A DNA stretch of 34,489 nucleotides from NCBI GenBank assembly GCA_023565505.1, contig JAIMBI010000031.1, positions 1-34,489 of the forward strand, read 5' to 3'. Positions 15,721 through 23,463 of the stretch are shown piece after piece. A program made the translations under genes and the position numbers. The notes below the pieces were generated by a model. That model made no database searches. It was not told where the DNA came from and saw only the letters and a program-made list of their open reading frames with translations. This DNA comes from Actinomycetes bacterium. Its GTDB lineage: Bacteria; Bacillota; Sulfobacillia; Sulfobacillales; JAIMBI01. Each line of letters starts with the position of its first letter. Positions within the stretch are counted from its first letter, which is position 1.

Positions 15721-16881
15721 TCAGTACGACCGCGGCATCTTCAACACGTGCTGGCTGATGTAGGACAGCACGAGATTGTTGCTGACGGGGGCCACCAAGG
15801 GCAGGCGCGCTTCCCGGAACTTGCGCTCGACATCGTAGTCGCGGGCGTACCCGTAGCCGCCGAAGGCGTCCATGGCGGCGTTGGCCGCCGCCCAGGTGGC
15901 CTGGGAGGCCAGCAGCTTCGCGGCGTTGGCCTCGAAGCCGGGCCTTTCCCCGGCGTCGAAGGCGTAGGCGGCCTGCCAGCGCATCAAACTGGCCGCCTCC
16001 AGTTGCGCGTAGGCTTGGGCGATCGGGAACTGCACGCCCTGGTTCATCCCGATGGGGCGGCCGAACACGACCCGCTCGGACACATAGCGGGTTGCTTTGT
16101 CGATGAACCAATAGCCGTCTCCAAGGACCTCGGACGCGACCAGGATCCGCTCGGCGTTCATGCCGTCGAGAATGTAGTAGAACCCGCGTCCCTCCTCGCC
16201 TATGAGGTTCTCGGCCGGCACCCGGAGGTCGCGGAAGAACAGCTGGTTCGTCTCGTGGTTGATCATGGTCCGGATGGGCTGGACCTCGATCTGGTCGCGG
16301 CTTTCGCGGAGGTCGACGAGAAAGACGCTGAGCCCGTCGGTCTTGCGTTGGACGGCCTCGTAGGGAGTGGTCCGGGCGAGCAGCAGCATGAGGTCCGAAT
16401 GTTGAAACCGGGAGGTGAAGATCTTCCCGCCGTTGATGATGTACCAGTCCCCATCCCGCACGGCCGTGGTGCGGATGCGGGTCGAGTCGGAGCCGGCCTC
16501 CGGTTCGGTAATCCCGAATGCCTGCAGCCGGAGCTCCCCCCGCGCGATGGCCGGGAGGTAGCGCGCCTTCTGCTCGGGACTGCCGTGCCGCAGGATGGTG
16601 CCCATGGTGTACATCTGGGCGTGGGCCGGGGCCCCGCTGCAGCCGCTGCGGTTGATGGTTTCCAGGATGAGGGCCGCTTCCACCATGCCCAAGCCCGCGC
16701 CGCCGTACTCCTCGGGGATGAGGCAGGCGAGCCACCCGTCCCGTATGAGGTGATCCACGAACGCTTCGGGATAGGCCCGGGCCTCGTCGAGCTCCCGCCA
16801 GTACTCCGGGGGATAGTTGGCGCACAGCTTGGCTACGGCATCCCGGATGCGCAGTTGTTCGGGCGTCAGGGCAAACTTCAT
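15721..16881 (-). CDS. Acyl-CoA dehydrogenase family flavoprotein
   Basis: A 386-residue acyl-CoA dehydrogenase with the three-domain layout. The N-terminal helical domain is MKFALTPEQLRIRDAVAKL. The middle beta domain has the FAD/substrate strand LQAFGITEPEAGSDSTRIRT and WYIINGGKIFTS. The C-terminal helical domain has GRPIGMNQGVQFPIAQ and MDAFGGYGYARDYDVERKFR. Where medium-chain enzymes carry the catalytic Glu (YEGT), this protein reads APVS, so the base is elsewhere or the enzyme belongs to the variant subgroup ending in PRSY. The ATG at 16881 has AAGGAG upstream. It is divergent from an IclR regulator, which suggests control by it. Substrate unknown; branched or short acyl-CoA would fit the neighbouring CoA-transferase/lyase cassette. 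Confidence 0.92.
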   Translation of the reverse strand: MKFALTPEQLRIRDAVAKLCANYPPEYWRELDEARAYPEAFVDHLIRDGWLACLIPEEYGGAGLGMVEAALILETINRSGCSGAPAHAQMYTMGTILRHGSPEQKARYLPAIARGELRLQAFGITEPEAGSDSTRIRTTAVRDGDWYIINGGKIFTSRFQHSDLMLLLARTTPYEAVQRKTDGLSVFLVDLRESRDQIEVQPIRTMINHETNQLFFRDLRVPAENLIGEEGRGFYYILDGMNAERILVASEVLGDGYWFIDKATRYVSERVVFGRPIGMNQGVQFPIAQAYAQLEAASLMRWQAAYAFDAGERPGFEANAAKLLASQATWAAANAAMDAFGGYGYARDYDVERKFREARLPLVAPVSNNLVLSYISQHVLKMPRSY

Positions 16882-16974
16882 GGTCAGGCGCTCCTTCGCC
16901 GAAGAGGTTCCGCCGCAGGCGGATCCGTCGTCCACGGTTATACACCGCACGGGACCCGGTCTGTCCGGTGGCGT

Positions 16975-17032
16975 CGGAATTTTTCTATGGACGAAATCTC
17001 TACGGCCAAGGGTTCCGTCCGACGGAATTTTT
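16975..17032. promoter_or_regulatory. IclR-type operator region between acyl-CoA dehydrogenase and iclR-like genes
   Basis: A perfect 15-bp palindrome TTCCGTCCGACGGAA (17013-17027) lies in the divergent intergenic region. The 10-mer CGGAATTTTT, which begins in its right arm (17023-17032), is repeated at 16975-16984, 48 bases away. Paired sites of TTCCG-N5-CGGAA type in front of a divergent regulator/enzyme pair are what IclR-family autoregulation looks like. Assignment to this regulator is inference. Confidence 0.6.
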
Positions 17033-17149
17033 GTCCCGACCGACCGGGCGGAAGGTAAACGGACGCGGTTGGAGAATCATGAGATGCGATTCGTCTTGGA
17101 ATCGCTCCACGCTCCGCCGGAGGGTGCACGTCGTGGGAGGGACCGGTCC

Positions 17150-18019
17150 ATGCCGACTGCGGAGGAGATCCGTCTCCTGCATTCCCAGTCGCCTGTGATC
17201 TTCCAAAGCATCGAGATGCTCGACAAGATCGTCGCCATCCTCGATGCGCTGGAGACCAAACCGGGTCTCCGCCTGAGCGAGATCGTCCGGCTGACCGGGA
17301 TCCCCAAGCCCACGTGCCACCGCCTGCTCCAGGTCCTGTTGCGCCAGCGCCTGGTTGCGCGCCAGGGATATCGTTATGAGGCGGGGACCCGGCTGTATCG
17401 CTACGTGTACGGGGCCCTGACCCAGGAACCCGTGCGGCGGGTGGCCGTCCCCCACCTCCGGGCCCTGTCCCGGCAGACCGAGATGGCCGGTCTTTTGTCG
17501 GTCCGATACGACGCGTTTCGCGTCCTGGTGGCGGTCGAAGGCGACCCGGCCCTCGTCCCGGCGGAGTGGGCCGTGGGCAGCGTGGCCGTCATCTATGCCG
17601 GAGCCGCGAGCAAGACGCTCCTGGCATGGCTTGACCGGGCGGAACGGGACGTCGTGTTGAGCGGGATCCAGCGGCAGCCCCTGACGGACGGGACCATCGT
17701 GTCGCGGGCGGACCTCGAGCGGGAACTGGAGCGGATCCGGCAACGCGGCTGGGCCCTGAGCCTGGGTGAACGCGAACCCGACACCTTCTCGCTCGCGGCG
17801 CCGGTATTCGACGCGGCGGGGCGTATCGCGGCCGCCGTCGCGGTGGCGGCGCCCCTCGTCCGCTACCGTCCGGCGCTCGTCGGCCGCTGGGTTGGCCCGC
17901 TGCTCGAGTGTGGGCGGCAGATCTCGGCGGAAATGGGCTTCCGGGGTATCTACCGGCCGCTCGCGCGCTACACCCCGGTCCGCTCCGGGGGCCTCGGACC
18001 CCGCGTGGGGGCGATGTGA
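17150..18019 (+). CDS. IclR-family transcriptional regulator
   Basis: A 289-residue regulator. An N-terminal winged helix-turn-helix (about residues 40-75, GLRLSEIVRLTGIPKPTCHR with wing RQGYRYEAG) is followed by an IclR effector domain with AGAASKTLLAWLD and, near the end, FSLAAPVFDAAGRIAAAVAV. IclR proteins repress or activate catabolic operons in response to small acids. The ATG at 17150 follows GGGAGGG at 8 bases. It is divergent from the acyl-CoA dehydrogenase and upstream, in the same direction, of the CaiB/PrpD/lyase cassette, so both are candidate targets. A 15-bp palindrome lies 120 bases upstream. Confidence 0.92.
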   Translation: MPTAEEIRLLHSQSPVIFQSIEMLDKIVAILDALETKPGLRLSEIVRLTGIPKPTCHRLLQVLLRQRLVARQGYRYEAGTRLYRYVYGALTQEPVRRVAVPHLRALSRQTEMAGLLSVRYDAFRVLVAVEGDPALVPAEWAVGSVAVIYAGAASKTLLAWLDRAERDVVLSGIQRQPLTDGTIVSRADLERELERIRQRGWALSLGEREPDTFSLAAPVFDAAGRIAAAVAVAAPLVRYRPALVGRWVGPLLECGRQISAEMGFRGIYRPLARYTPVRSGGLGPRVGAM

Positions 18020-18468
18020 AGGGAGGGGACGGGGCGTCTTCCGTCCCGGGAGCCGCGGCCCCGGCGGCGGGGATCCGGCGCCGGCCGGCCGTGGGCGGCG
18101 TGCCGGACGTTCCGGCGCCGGGCCGGGGCCGCTCGCCCGGCGGGGCCGAGAGCGGCGGGGCGGATCGCCCCGGCGGGATGACCGTTTCCGCCGACGGCCC
18201 GGGTAAGGCAGGTCCCGGGCGGCAGAGGCCTCCCCGCATCGTCCACGACATGTCTTCCCCGCCCCCCCTTCCGACCTGACATCCAAGACCGCACCCGCGT
18301 TGACCCCCCGCCGGAGCCGGCCGAGAAATTTCGCATGTTGAAAACTGATGCGAAGACGGACGGGCCCTGCTCGTCGGGAGCCGGCGGAGAATAGACTGAG
18401 GACAGCGACAATCGGGACGTGTCGGGGGCGGCGAGCCCCTGCCGCCCTGCCGGAAGGGAGGCCCCTGC
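18020..18468. other. 449-bp intergenic region before the CoA-transferase cassette
   Basis: No gene. Just after the iclR-like stop the palindromic 10-mer CCGGCGCCGG occurs twice (18075-18084 and 18112-18121); these could pair into a terminator-like structure without a T-run. An inverted repeat TTCGCAT/ATGCGAA with 11-base spacing (18330-18354), in a locally AT-richer patch, is a candidate operator for the downstream operon (listed separately). A TAGACT near 18396 might be a -10 box; no good -35 was seen. Confidence 0.5.
18330..18354 (+). promoter_or_regulatory. Inverted repeat upstream of caiB-like gene, candidate operator
   Basis: Perfect 7-bp arms TTCGCAT (18330-18336) and ATGCGAA (18348-18354), 11 bases apart, about 115 bases before the GTG. 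A TTGAAA hexamer lies in the centre and could be a -35 box, but no matching -10 follows. It differs from the TTCCGTC palindrome before the regulator. Confidence 0.4.
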
Positions 18469-19641
18469 GTGGAACCGTTGGAGGGCACGGTGGTCGTCGA
18501 TCTGACCCAGAACGTCGCCGGCCCGCTCTGCACCCAGATCCTGTCCGATCTCGGCGCCCGGGTCATCAAGGTCGAGCCGCCGGGACGGGGCGACAGCGCC
18601 CGGGAGTGGCGCCCCCACGACAGCCCGGCGTCGAACATCTTTCTGGCTCTCAACCGCAACAAGGAAAGCATCGTCGTCGACGCCGACCGGCCCGAAGGCC
18701 AGCGGATCATCCAGTCGTTGGCGGCGCGCGCCGACGTCTTCGTACACAGTCTGAAACCGGGTAGCGCCGAGAGCCGGCACCTGGGATACGAGGAGCTGGC
18801 GGGCCTCAATCCGCGGCTGGTCTACTGCGCCATCTCGGCTTTCGGCGAAGCCGGTCCCCTGAAGAGCTTCCCGGGGTTCGACCCGCTCCTGCAGGCCCTG
18901 GCGGGGTTGATGCACATGCCGGCCGACCATCCGCCCGACCGCGTGTCGGTCTCGCTGGTGGACATGGGCACAGGCATGTGGGCGGCCATGGGCATCCTGG
19001 CCGGGTTGGCGCATCGGGCCCGCACCGGCCGGGGTGTCCGCGTGGCCGCCAGCCTCATGGAGACGGCGTTGGCCTGGCAGACCCTGGCCATCTCCAACTA
19101 CCTCAACTTCGGGGTGGAATCCGCGGCGCCTACGGGGGCCATCGCTCCTTACGAGACGTTCCGGACCCGGGACGGCTGGGTGATGATCGCGGCCGGCAAC
19201 GACCGGTTCTTCGAGCGGCTGCGGCAGGCCTTGGACGTCCCCGAACTGGCCGACCGCGACCGGTTCGGCAGCAACCCGCTCCGGGTCAAGCACCGTGCGG
19301 AGGTGCACCGGTTGCTGGAGGCCGCCACGGTGCGTTATCCCACGGCCGAACTGGTCGAGCGGCTGCGTGCGGCGGGGGTGCCCGCCGGACCGGTACAACA
19401 CGTCGAGGCATTCCTCGAGGACCCGCAAGCCCAAAGTGCCGGAATGACGGCGGCGGTATCCCTCCCCGACGGGACGCGGTGGCAGTACGTCTACACGCCG
19501 ATCCGCCTGGGGGGCGAGAGGGGGAGCATCCGGCGCTCGCCGCCGTTGGCGCTGGGCCGGGACACCGACGCGGTGTTGGACGAGTGGGGCTTCACGGAAG
19601 ACGAGCGGCGTCGGCTGCGCGCCGACGGCATCATCGCCTAG
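18469..19641 (+). CDS. CaiB/BaiF family (family III) CoA-transferase
   Basis: A 390-residue class III CoA-transferase. The N-terminus is LEGTVVVDLTQNVAGPLCTQILSDLGARVIKVE, the standard CaiB opening. Asp138 in PGFDPLLQALAGLM aligns with the aspartate that carries the acyl anhydride in formyl-CoA transferase. Such enzymes move CoA between carboxylic acids (oxalate, carnitine, citramalate, itaconate, hydroxymethylglutarate). GTG start at 18469 with AAGGGAGG eight bases upstream. It is the first gene of a three-gene run with MmgE/PrpD and a lyase, consistent with CoA activation of a hydroxy- or methyl-branched dicarboxylate before C-C cleavage; that pathway is inference. Confidence 0.93.
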   Translation: MEPLEGTVVVDLTQNVAGPLCTQILSDLGARVIKVEPPGRGDSAREWRPHDSPASNIFLALNRNKESIVVDADRPEGQRIIQSLAARADVFVHSLKPGSAESRHLGYEELAGLNPRLVYCAISAFGEAGPLKSFPGFDPLLQALAGLMHMPADHPPDRVSVSLVDMGTGMWAAMGILAGLAHRARTGRGVRVAASLMETALAWQTLAISNYLNFGVESAAPTGAIAPYETFRTRDGWVMIAAGNDRFFERLRQALDVPELADRDRFGSNPLRVKHRAEVHRLLEAATVRYPTAELVERLRAAGVPAGPVQHVEAFLEDPQAQSAGMTAAVSLPDGTRWQYVYTPIRLGGERGSIRRSPPLALGRDTDAVLDEWGFTEDERRRLRADGIIA

Positions 19642-19664
19642 GGCCGAAGGGAGGAGGAGGATAC

Positions 19665-21095
19665 GTGGAGGCATGGACGGAACGGGTCGCCGAGTGGGCG
19701 ACCGCGGTCGGGCCCGAAACGATGCCGGCCGGCTTGCCGGAGGTGTTTCGCCGCGCCGTGCTGGATACGCTGGCGTGCATGATCGCCGGAACCCAGGAGG
19801 CGCCGGGCCGGATCCTCCGGGAGTGGGTGCGGGAAGAGGGCGGCGCGCCCGAGGCCCGGGTGGTGGGCGAGGTCACCCGGGTCCCGGCTCCCGCGGCGGC
19901 CTGGGTCAACGGCACGCTGGGCCACGCGTTGGACTACGACGACGTCAACGGGGCGGTGCATGGGCATCCCAGCACGGTGGTCGTCCCCGCCGTCCTGGCG
20001 GTGGCCGAGCGGGCGGACCGGGACGGGGCGAGCGCACTGGCGGGCTACGTGGCCGGGGTCGAGGTCATGGCGGCGTTGGGGCGGGCCCTCGGACATCCCC
20101 ACTACGAGCGGGGCTGGCACGCTACGGCGACCCTGGGGACGGTGGGGGCGGCTGTGGCCGCGGGCCGGGTGCTGGGCTTGACGGCGGAGGCCATGCGCCG
20201 CGCCATCGGGATTGCGGTCTCGCAGGCGGGGGGTGTGCGCCGGAACTTCGGCACCATGACCAAGCCGCTGCACGCGGGCCTGGCGGCCAAAAACGGCGTC
20301 GTCGCCGCGCTCTTGGCCGCGCGGGGCTACGAGGCCGCGGCGGACGCCCTGGAGGCGCCCGCCGGGTTCTTCGCCGTCTTCGCCGGGGACATGGCGCCGG
20401 CGGAGGCCGAGGCGGCCGCCCGGCGCGCCTTGGCGGACCTGGGGCAATCCTGGGCGCTCGTCGACCCCGGGCTGGACGTCAAGCGGTATCCCTGCTGCTA
20501 CGCGACGCATCGGGCTCTGGACGCCATGCTGGAGATCGTCGCGGAGGCCCGCCCTGACCCGGAGGCGGTCCGCGCCGTGCGCGTGCGGGTGCCGCCCGGC
20601 GGACTGGTCCCCCTGATCTACCGGTACGCGGCGACGGGGCTCGAGGGGAAGTTCTCCATGGCCTACGTCATGGCGGCGGCGCTGGTGGACGGGCAGGTGG
20701 GGCTCGCGACGTTCACCGACGCGGCCGTGGCCCGGGAAACGGTGCAGCGGCTGCAGCGGCGGGTCACGGCGGAGGAGGACCCGACGCTGGGGCAACACGG
20801 CTACGGGCAGTCCCCGACGCGGGCCGGCGCCGTGGTGGTGGACGTCACCCTGGCCGACGGGCGGCGTCTGGAACGGGCGGTCACGGCGGCGCGCGGATCG
20901 GCGCTCCGGCCGCTCAGCTGGGAGGAACTGGCGGCGAAGTTGGAGGACGCGGTGCGATGGTCGGGGCTGGCGCTCGACGCCGCCGCCCTGGCCGAAGCGG
21001 TACGGGGCCTCGACCAGGCGCCGTCGGTCCGCCGGTGGGCCGAGGTCCTCGCCGGAGGGGCGGCGGCACGGCCGGTGGGCGAGCGTCGCGGGTGA
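19665..21095 (+). CDS. MmgE/PrpD family protein
   Basis: A 476-residue member of the MmgE/PrpD family (2-methylcitrate dehydratase, cis-aconitate decarboxylase/IRG1 and relatives). Recognisable stretches are VLDTLACMIAGT, NGTLGHALDYDDVN near residue 90, HPSTVVVPAVLA, GWHATATLGTVGAA, FGTMTKPLHAGLAAKNG and the KRYPCCYATH segment. The family dehydrates or decarboxylates tricarboxylic acids; many members have unknown substrates. GTG start at 19665 after AGGGAGGAGGAGG, 23 bases past the CoA-transferase stop. Its place between a CoA-transferase and a lyase suggests a branched-dicarboxylate route such as itaconate/citramalate. Confidence 0.93.
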   Translation: MEAWTERVAEWATAVGPETMPAGLPEVFRRAVLDTLACMIAGTQEAPGRILREWVREEGGAPEARVVGEVTRVPAPAAAWVNGTLGHALDYDDVNGAVHGHPSTVVVPAVLAVAERADRDGASALAGYVAGVEVMAALGRALGHPHYERGWHATATLGTVGAAVAAGRVLGLTAEAMRRAIGIAVSQAGGVRRNFGTMTKPLHAGLAAKNGVVAALLAARGYEAAADALEAPAGFFAVFAGDMAPAEAEAAARRALADLGQSWALVDPGLDVKRYPCCYATHRALDAMLEIVAEARPDPEAVRAVRVRVPPGGLVPLIYRYAATGLEGKFSMAYVMAAALVDGQVGLATFTDAAVARETVQRLQRRVTAEEDPTLGQHGYGQSPTRAGAVVVDVTLADGRRLERAVTAARGSALRPLSWEELAAKLEDAVRWSGLALDAAALAEAVRGLDQAPSVRRWAEVLAGGAAARPVGERRG

Positions 21096-21111
21096 CGAGG
21101 AGGGAGAGACC

Positions 21112-22041
21112 ATGTTGCCGGTCAAGTCGGTGGAACTGATCGAGGTAGGACCCCGGGAAGGGTTTCAGTTCGAGGGGATCGGTGCGCCGGACAAGATCTC
21201 GACGGAGAACAAGGTGCGGCTCGTGCATGCGTTGGCGGAGACAGGGCTGAAGACCATCCAGGTGACGTCCTTCGTCAGCCCCAAGGCCGTGCCGCAGATG
21301 GCGGACGCGGAGCGGGTGACGGAACTCCTGGAACCCCGGCCCGGTGTCACGTACACCGCCATCTACCTGAACGACAAGGGCCTCGAGCGGGCGTTGGCGG
21401 CCGGCAAGTACGCCATCGAGGGGCATGTGAGCCTGACGGCGAGCGAGACGTTTTCCCTGCGGAACCAGCGCCGGACGTTCGCCGAGGATCTCGTCATGCA
21501 GCGGCGGCAGCTGGCCATCTACCAAGCCCACGGCATCCCTGTGCGGCGAGGCAGCATGATGGCCGCCTTCGGCTGCAACTACGAGGGGGACATTCCGTTG
21601 CAGCGGGTGTTGGACCTCATCGAGACGATGCACGAGCTGGTGGGGGAGATCGGGGAGCGGTTGGAGCTGGTGTCCCTGGCCGACACCATGGGCTGGGCGG
21701 ACCCGGAGCAGATCAAGCGGACCATCGGCGCCGTGCGGGAACGGTGGCCCGACCTGGAAATCCAGCTGCATCTGCACGACACCCGCGGGACGGGCATGGC
21801 CAACGTCTATGCGGCCCTCGAGATGGGGGTGCGGCGTTTCGACACCTCGGTAGGCGGACTCGGCGGCTGCCCCTTTGCGGGCGTGGCGGCCGGCAACGTG
21901 CCGACGGAGGATGTCGTGTTCATGTGCGAGCGGATGGGGATCGAGACCGGCGTCGACCTGAAGAAGCTGGTGGCCTGCGCCAAGCTGGCGGAGGAGATCG
22001 TCGGCCATCCGCTGCCGTCCCGGGTGGCGCACGTCATGTGA
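21112..22041 (+). CDS. HMG-CoA-lyase-like (DRE-TIM) C-C lyase
   Basis: A 309-residue DRE-TIM metallolyase of the hydroxymethylglutaryl-CoA lyase type. The signature loop reads EVGPREGFQFEG: the catalytic Arg15 is present, but the metal-binding Asp of the usual RDGLQ is Glu16. The metal-ligand pair LHLHDTRG (His220, His222) and the catalytic-loop Cys253 in GGLGGCPFAG are intact, as is AGNVPTED. Known relatives cleave HMG-CoA to acetyl-CoA plus acetoacetate, or citramalyl-type CoA esters. ATG at 21112 with GAGGAGGGAG upstream, 16 bases after the PrpD stop. The Glu substitution leaves the substrate open. Confidence 0.9.
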   Translation: MLPVKSVELIEVGPREGFQFEGIGAPDKISTENKVRLVHALAETGLKTIQVTSFVSPKAVPQMADAERVTELLEPRPGVTYTAIYLNDKGLERALAAGKYAIEGHVSLTASETFSLRNQRRTFAEDLVMQRRQLAIYQAHGIPVRRGSMMAAFGCNYEGDIPLQRVLDLIETMHELVGEIGERLELVSLADTMGWADPEQIKRTIGAVRERWPDLEIQLHLHDTRGTGMANVYAALEMGVRRFDTSVGGLGGCPFAGVAAGNVPTEDVVFMCERMGIETGVDLKKLVACAKLAEEIVGHPLPSRVAHVM

Positions 22042-22049
22042 GGTCGTCC

Positions 22050-22084
22050 GGCTGCCGGGACGTCCCCGGGACGCCCCGGCAGCC
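22050..22084 (+). terminator. Strong hairpin at the end of the CaiB-PrpD-lyase cassette
   Basis: A two-part stem: GGCTGCCGGG pairs with CCCGGCAGCC and, inside, CGTCCC pairs with GGGACG around one base. It starts 8 bases past the lyase stop. There is no T-run (CCTTCC follows). It sits between convergent genes and may serve both. Confidence 0.7.
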
Positions 22085-22175
22085 CCTTCCGGCACCGGGC
22101 TGGCGGACCGCGGGGCGAGGGGCGGCGTCTTGAGGGCGGCGGCCGGGGCGGCTTCCGGTGGCCCTCGGACCCGTC

Positions 22176-23354
22176 TCAGCCGGCCGGCGGCCGGGGCACT
22201 TGGGGAACGGGTTCCTCCCCGGCCGCGGCGCCCGTCGGCGGGGGCACGAGGATCACCGGCCAGGGACTTTCCGCGACGAGCCGACGCGCCACACTCCCGA
22301 GCAGGCGGTCGGCTCCGGGGGCGCGACGCTTCTGGCCGACCACGATGGCATCGGGACGCACGGCGGCGGCGTACCGCAGAAGGCTCGGCCCCGGCTCGCC
22401 CTCGAGGAGCCGGGGGACGACCGTGAATCCCCCGTCCTGGAGTGTCTTGGCAGCCCGTTCGAGATCATGGCGCCACGCGACCCGGTCGGTGATCTCGACG
22501 GCCGGGGCATCCTGCGCCGGAAACGGCGGACAGACCGTCACCACATGGATGGTGGTGTCCGGTCCGAAGTGCGCCTGGATCCAGCGACCGGCCCACCCGG
22601 CGGTATCCGAGCCGTCCGTGGCCCATATGAGCAACGCATGGGCGCGGGCCGGCGGTTCGGGGAGCGACGCCGGCCCGGAACGAGGGCTGGCCACGAGCAG
22701 CGTGACCAGGTCGCCCAGCCAGTGTCGCTCGGTCTCGATCACCAATCCCACGGCGGCGGCATGGCGCGCGAGTTCGGCCGGGGTCGGCGCGTGGAGGAGG
22801 GAGCGGCCGAGCCAGCGGTAGGGCAGCCACGCACGGAGCCAGAGCAGCCGCGTGATCTGTTCCAGGGCGCGCATGGCCAGGGTTCCGCGCGTCGTTGTGG
22901 GTTGCAGGAGCTCGAGGACCACGAGGCGTCCCCCGGGCCGGAGCACGCGCCGCATCTCCGCGAGGCCTCGGCGCCAGTCCATCATGTTGCGGAGCGAGAA
23001 TTGGGCGGTGACCCGGTCGAAGCTGGCGTCCGGAAACGGCAGGTTTTCTCCGTAGCCCTCGACCCACTGGATCGGCGCGGCTGCGGGATGCCGCGGGGCG
23101 CGGCGGGCAGCGGCGAGCATGCCCACCGAGGGGTCGAGACCCACCACCTCACCCCGGGGACCGGCGTCCCGGGCCAGGTCGCGCGTGACCACCCCCGTAC
23201 CGCAGCCGACGTCCAGCACGCGTTGGCCGGGTCGGACCGCCAGGGCGCGACGCGCGCTGCGGTGCCAGGCGCGGATGCCCGCCACGGACAGGGCGGCGCT
23301 CACGATGTCGTAACCCGCGGCGATGTCGTTGAACAGTTCGGGCGTGTCGGCCAC
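22176..23354 (-). CDS. UbiE/MenG-like SAM methyltransferase fused to a UspA domain
   Basis: One 392-residue frame with two domains. Residues 1-220 are a class I SAM methyltransferase of UbiE/COQ5 type: FNDIAAGYDIVSAALS, motif I VLDVGCGTG (47-55), acidic loop VVGLDPSVGML, QFSLRNMMDW and VLRPGGRLVVLE. After a short Pro/Ser linker, residues 238-372 are a universal-stress-protein domain: ALLIWATDGSDTAGWAG, then VRPDAIVVGQKRRAPG and LLGSVARRLVAES, ending in PWPVILVPPP. The ATP motif is altered: Gly340-2x-Arg343-9x-Gly353-Ser354, the second Gly being Arg. GTG at 23354 with GGGGAGG seven bases upstream; an in-frame GTG at 23387 is possible. No stop separates the domains. Role unknown; quinone or lipid methylation tuned by nucleotide binding would be speculation. 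Confidence 0.85.
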   Translation of the reverse strand: MADTPELFNDIAAGYDIVSAALSVAGIRAWHRSARRALAVRPGQRVLDVGCGTGVVTRDLARDAGPRGEVVGLDPSVGMLAAARRAPRHPAAAPIQWVEGYGENLPFPDASFDRVTAQFSLRNMMDWRRGLAEMRRVLRPGGRLVVLELLQPTTTRGTLAMRALEQITRLLWLRAWLPYRWLGRSLLHAPTPAELARHAAAVGLVIETERHWLGDLVTLLVASPRSGPASLPEPPARAHALLIWATDGSDTAGWAGRWIQAHFGPDTTIHVVTVCPPFPAQDAPAVEITDRVAWRHDLERAAKTLQDGGFTVVPRLLEGEPGPSLLRYAAAVRPDAIVVGQKRRAPGADRLLGSVARRLVAESPWPVILVPPPTGAAAGEEPVPQVPRPPAG

Positions 23355-23412
23355 GATCTCCCTCCCCTCGAGGCGGGACCGGCGCACCGTGGGATGGCCC
23401 GTCGGTGCAGCA

Positions 23413-23442
23413 GAAAGGCGGGCGCGAGACCCCGCGCCCGCC
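23413..23442 (-). terminator. Terminator of the DUF981-like gene
   Basis: A 10-bp stem GGCGGGCGCG/CGCGCCCGCC with a 6-base loop, followed on the minus strand by TTTCTG, 22 bases past the stop codon at 23464. It separates the membrane-protein gene from the methyltransferase-UspA gene, which therefore needs readthrough or its own promoter. Confidence 0.75.
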
Positions 23443-23463
23443 GGGTGGTCGTCGTCTTCCGGG

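Noticed and set aside
12872..15763. A 963-codon plus-strand open frame opposite the Lon-like gene
   Set aside because: The minus strand encodes an intact Walker A and Ser-Lys dyad protease; the plus frame has a low-complexity composition and no domain.
18075..18121. Two copies of CCGGCGCCGG considered as a regulator site pair
   Set aside because: Palindromic GC words of this kind are expected by chance in DNA of this composition, and they lie right after a stop codon rather than in a promoter.
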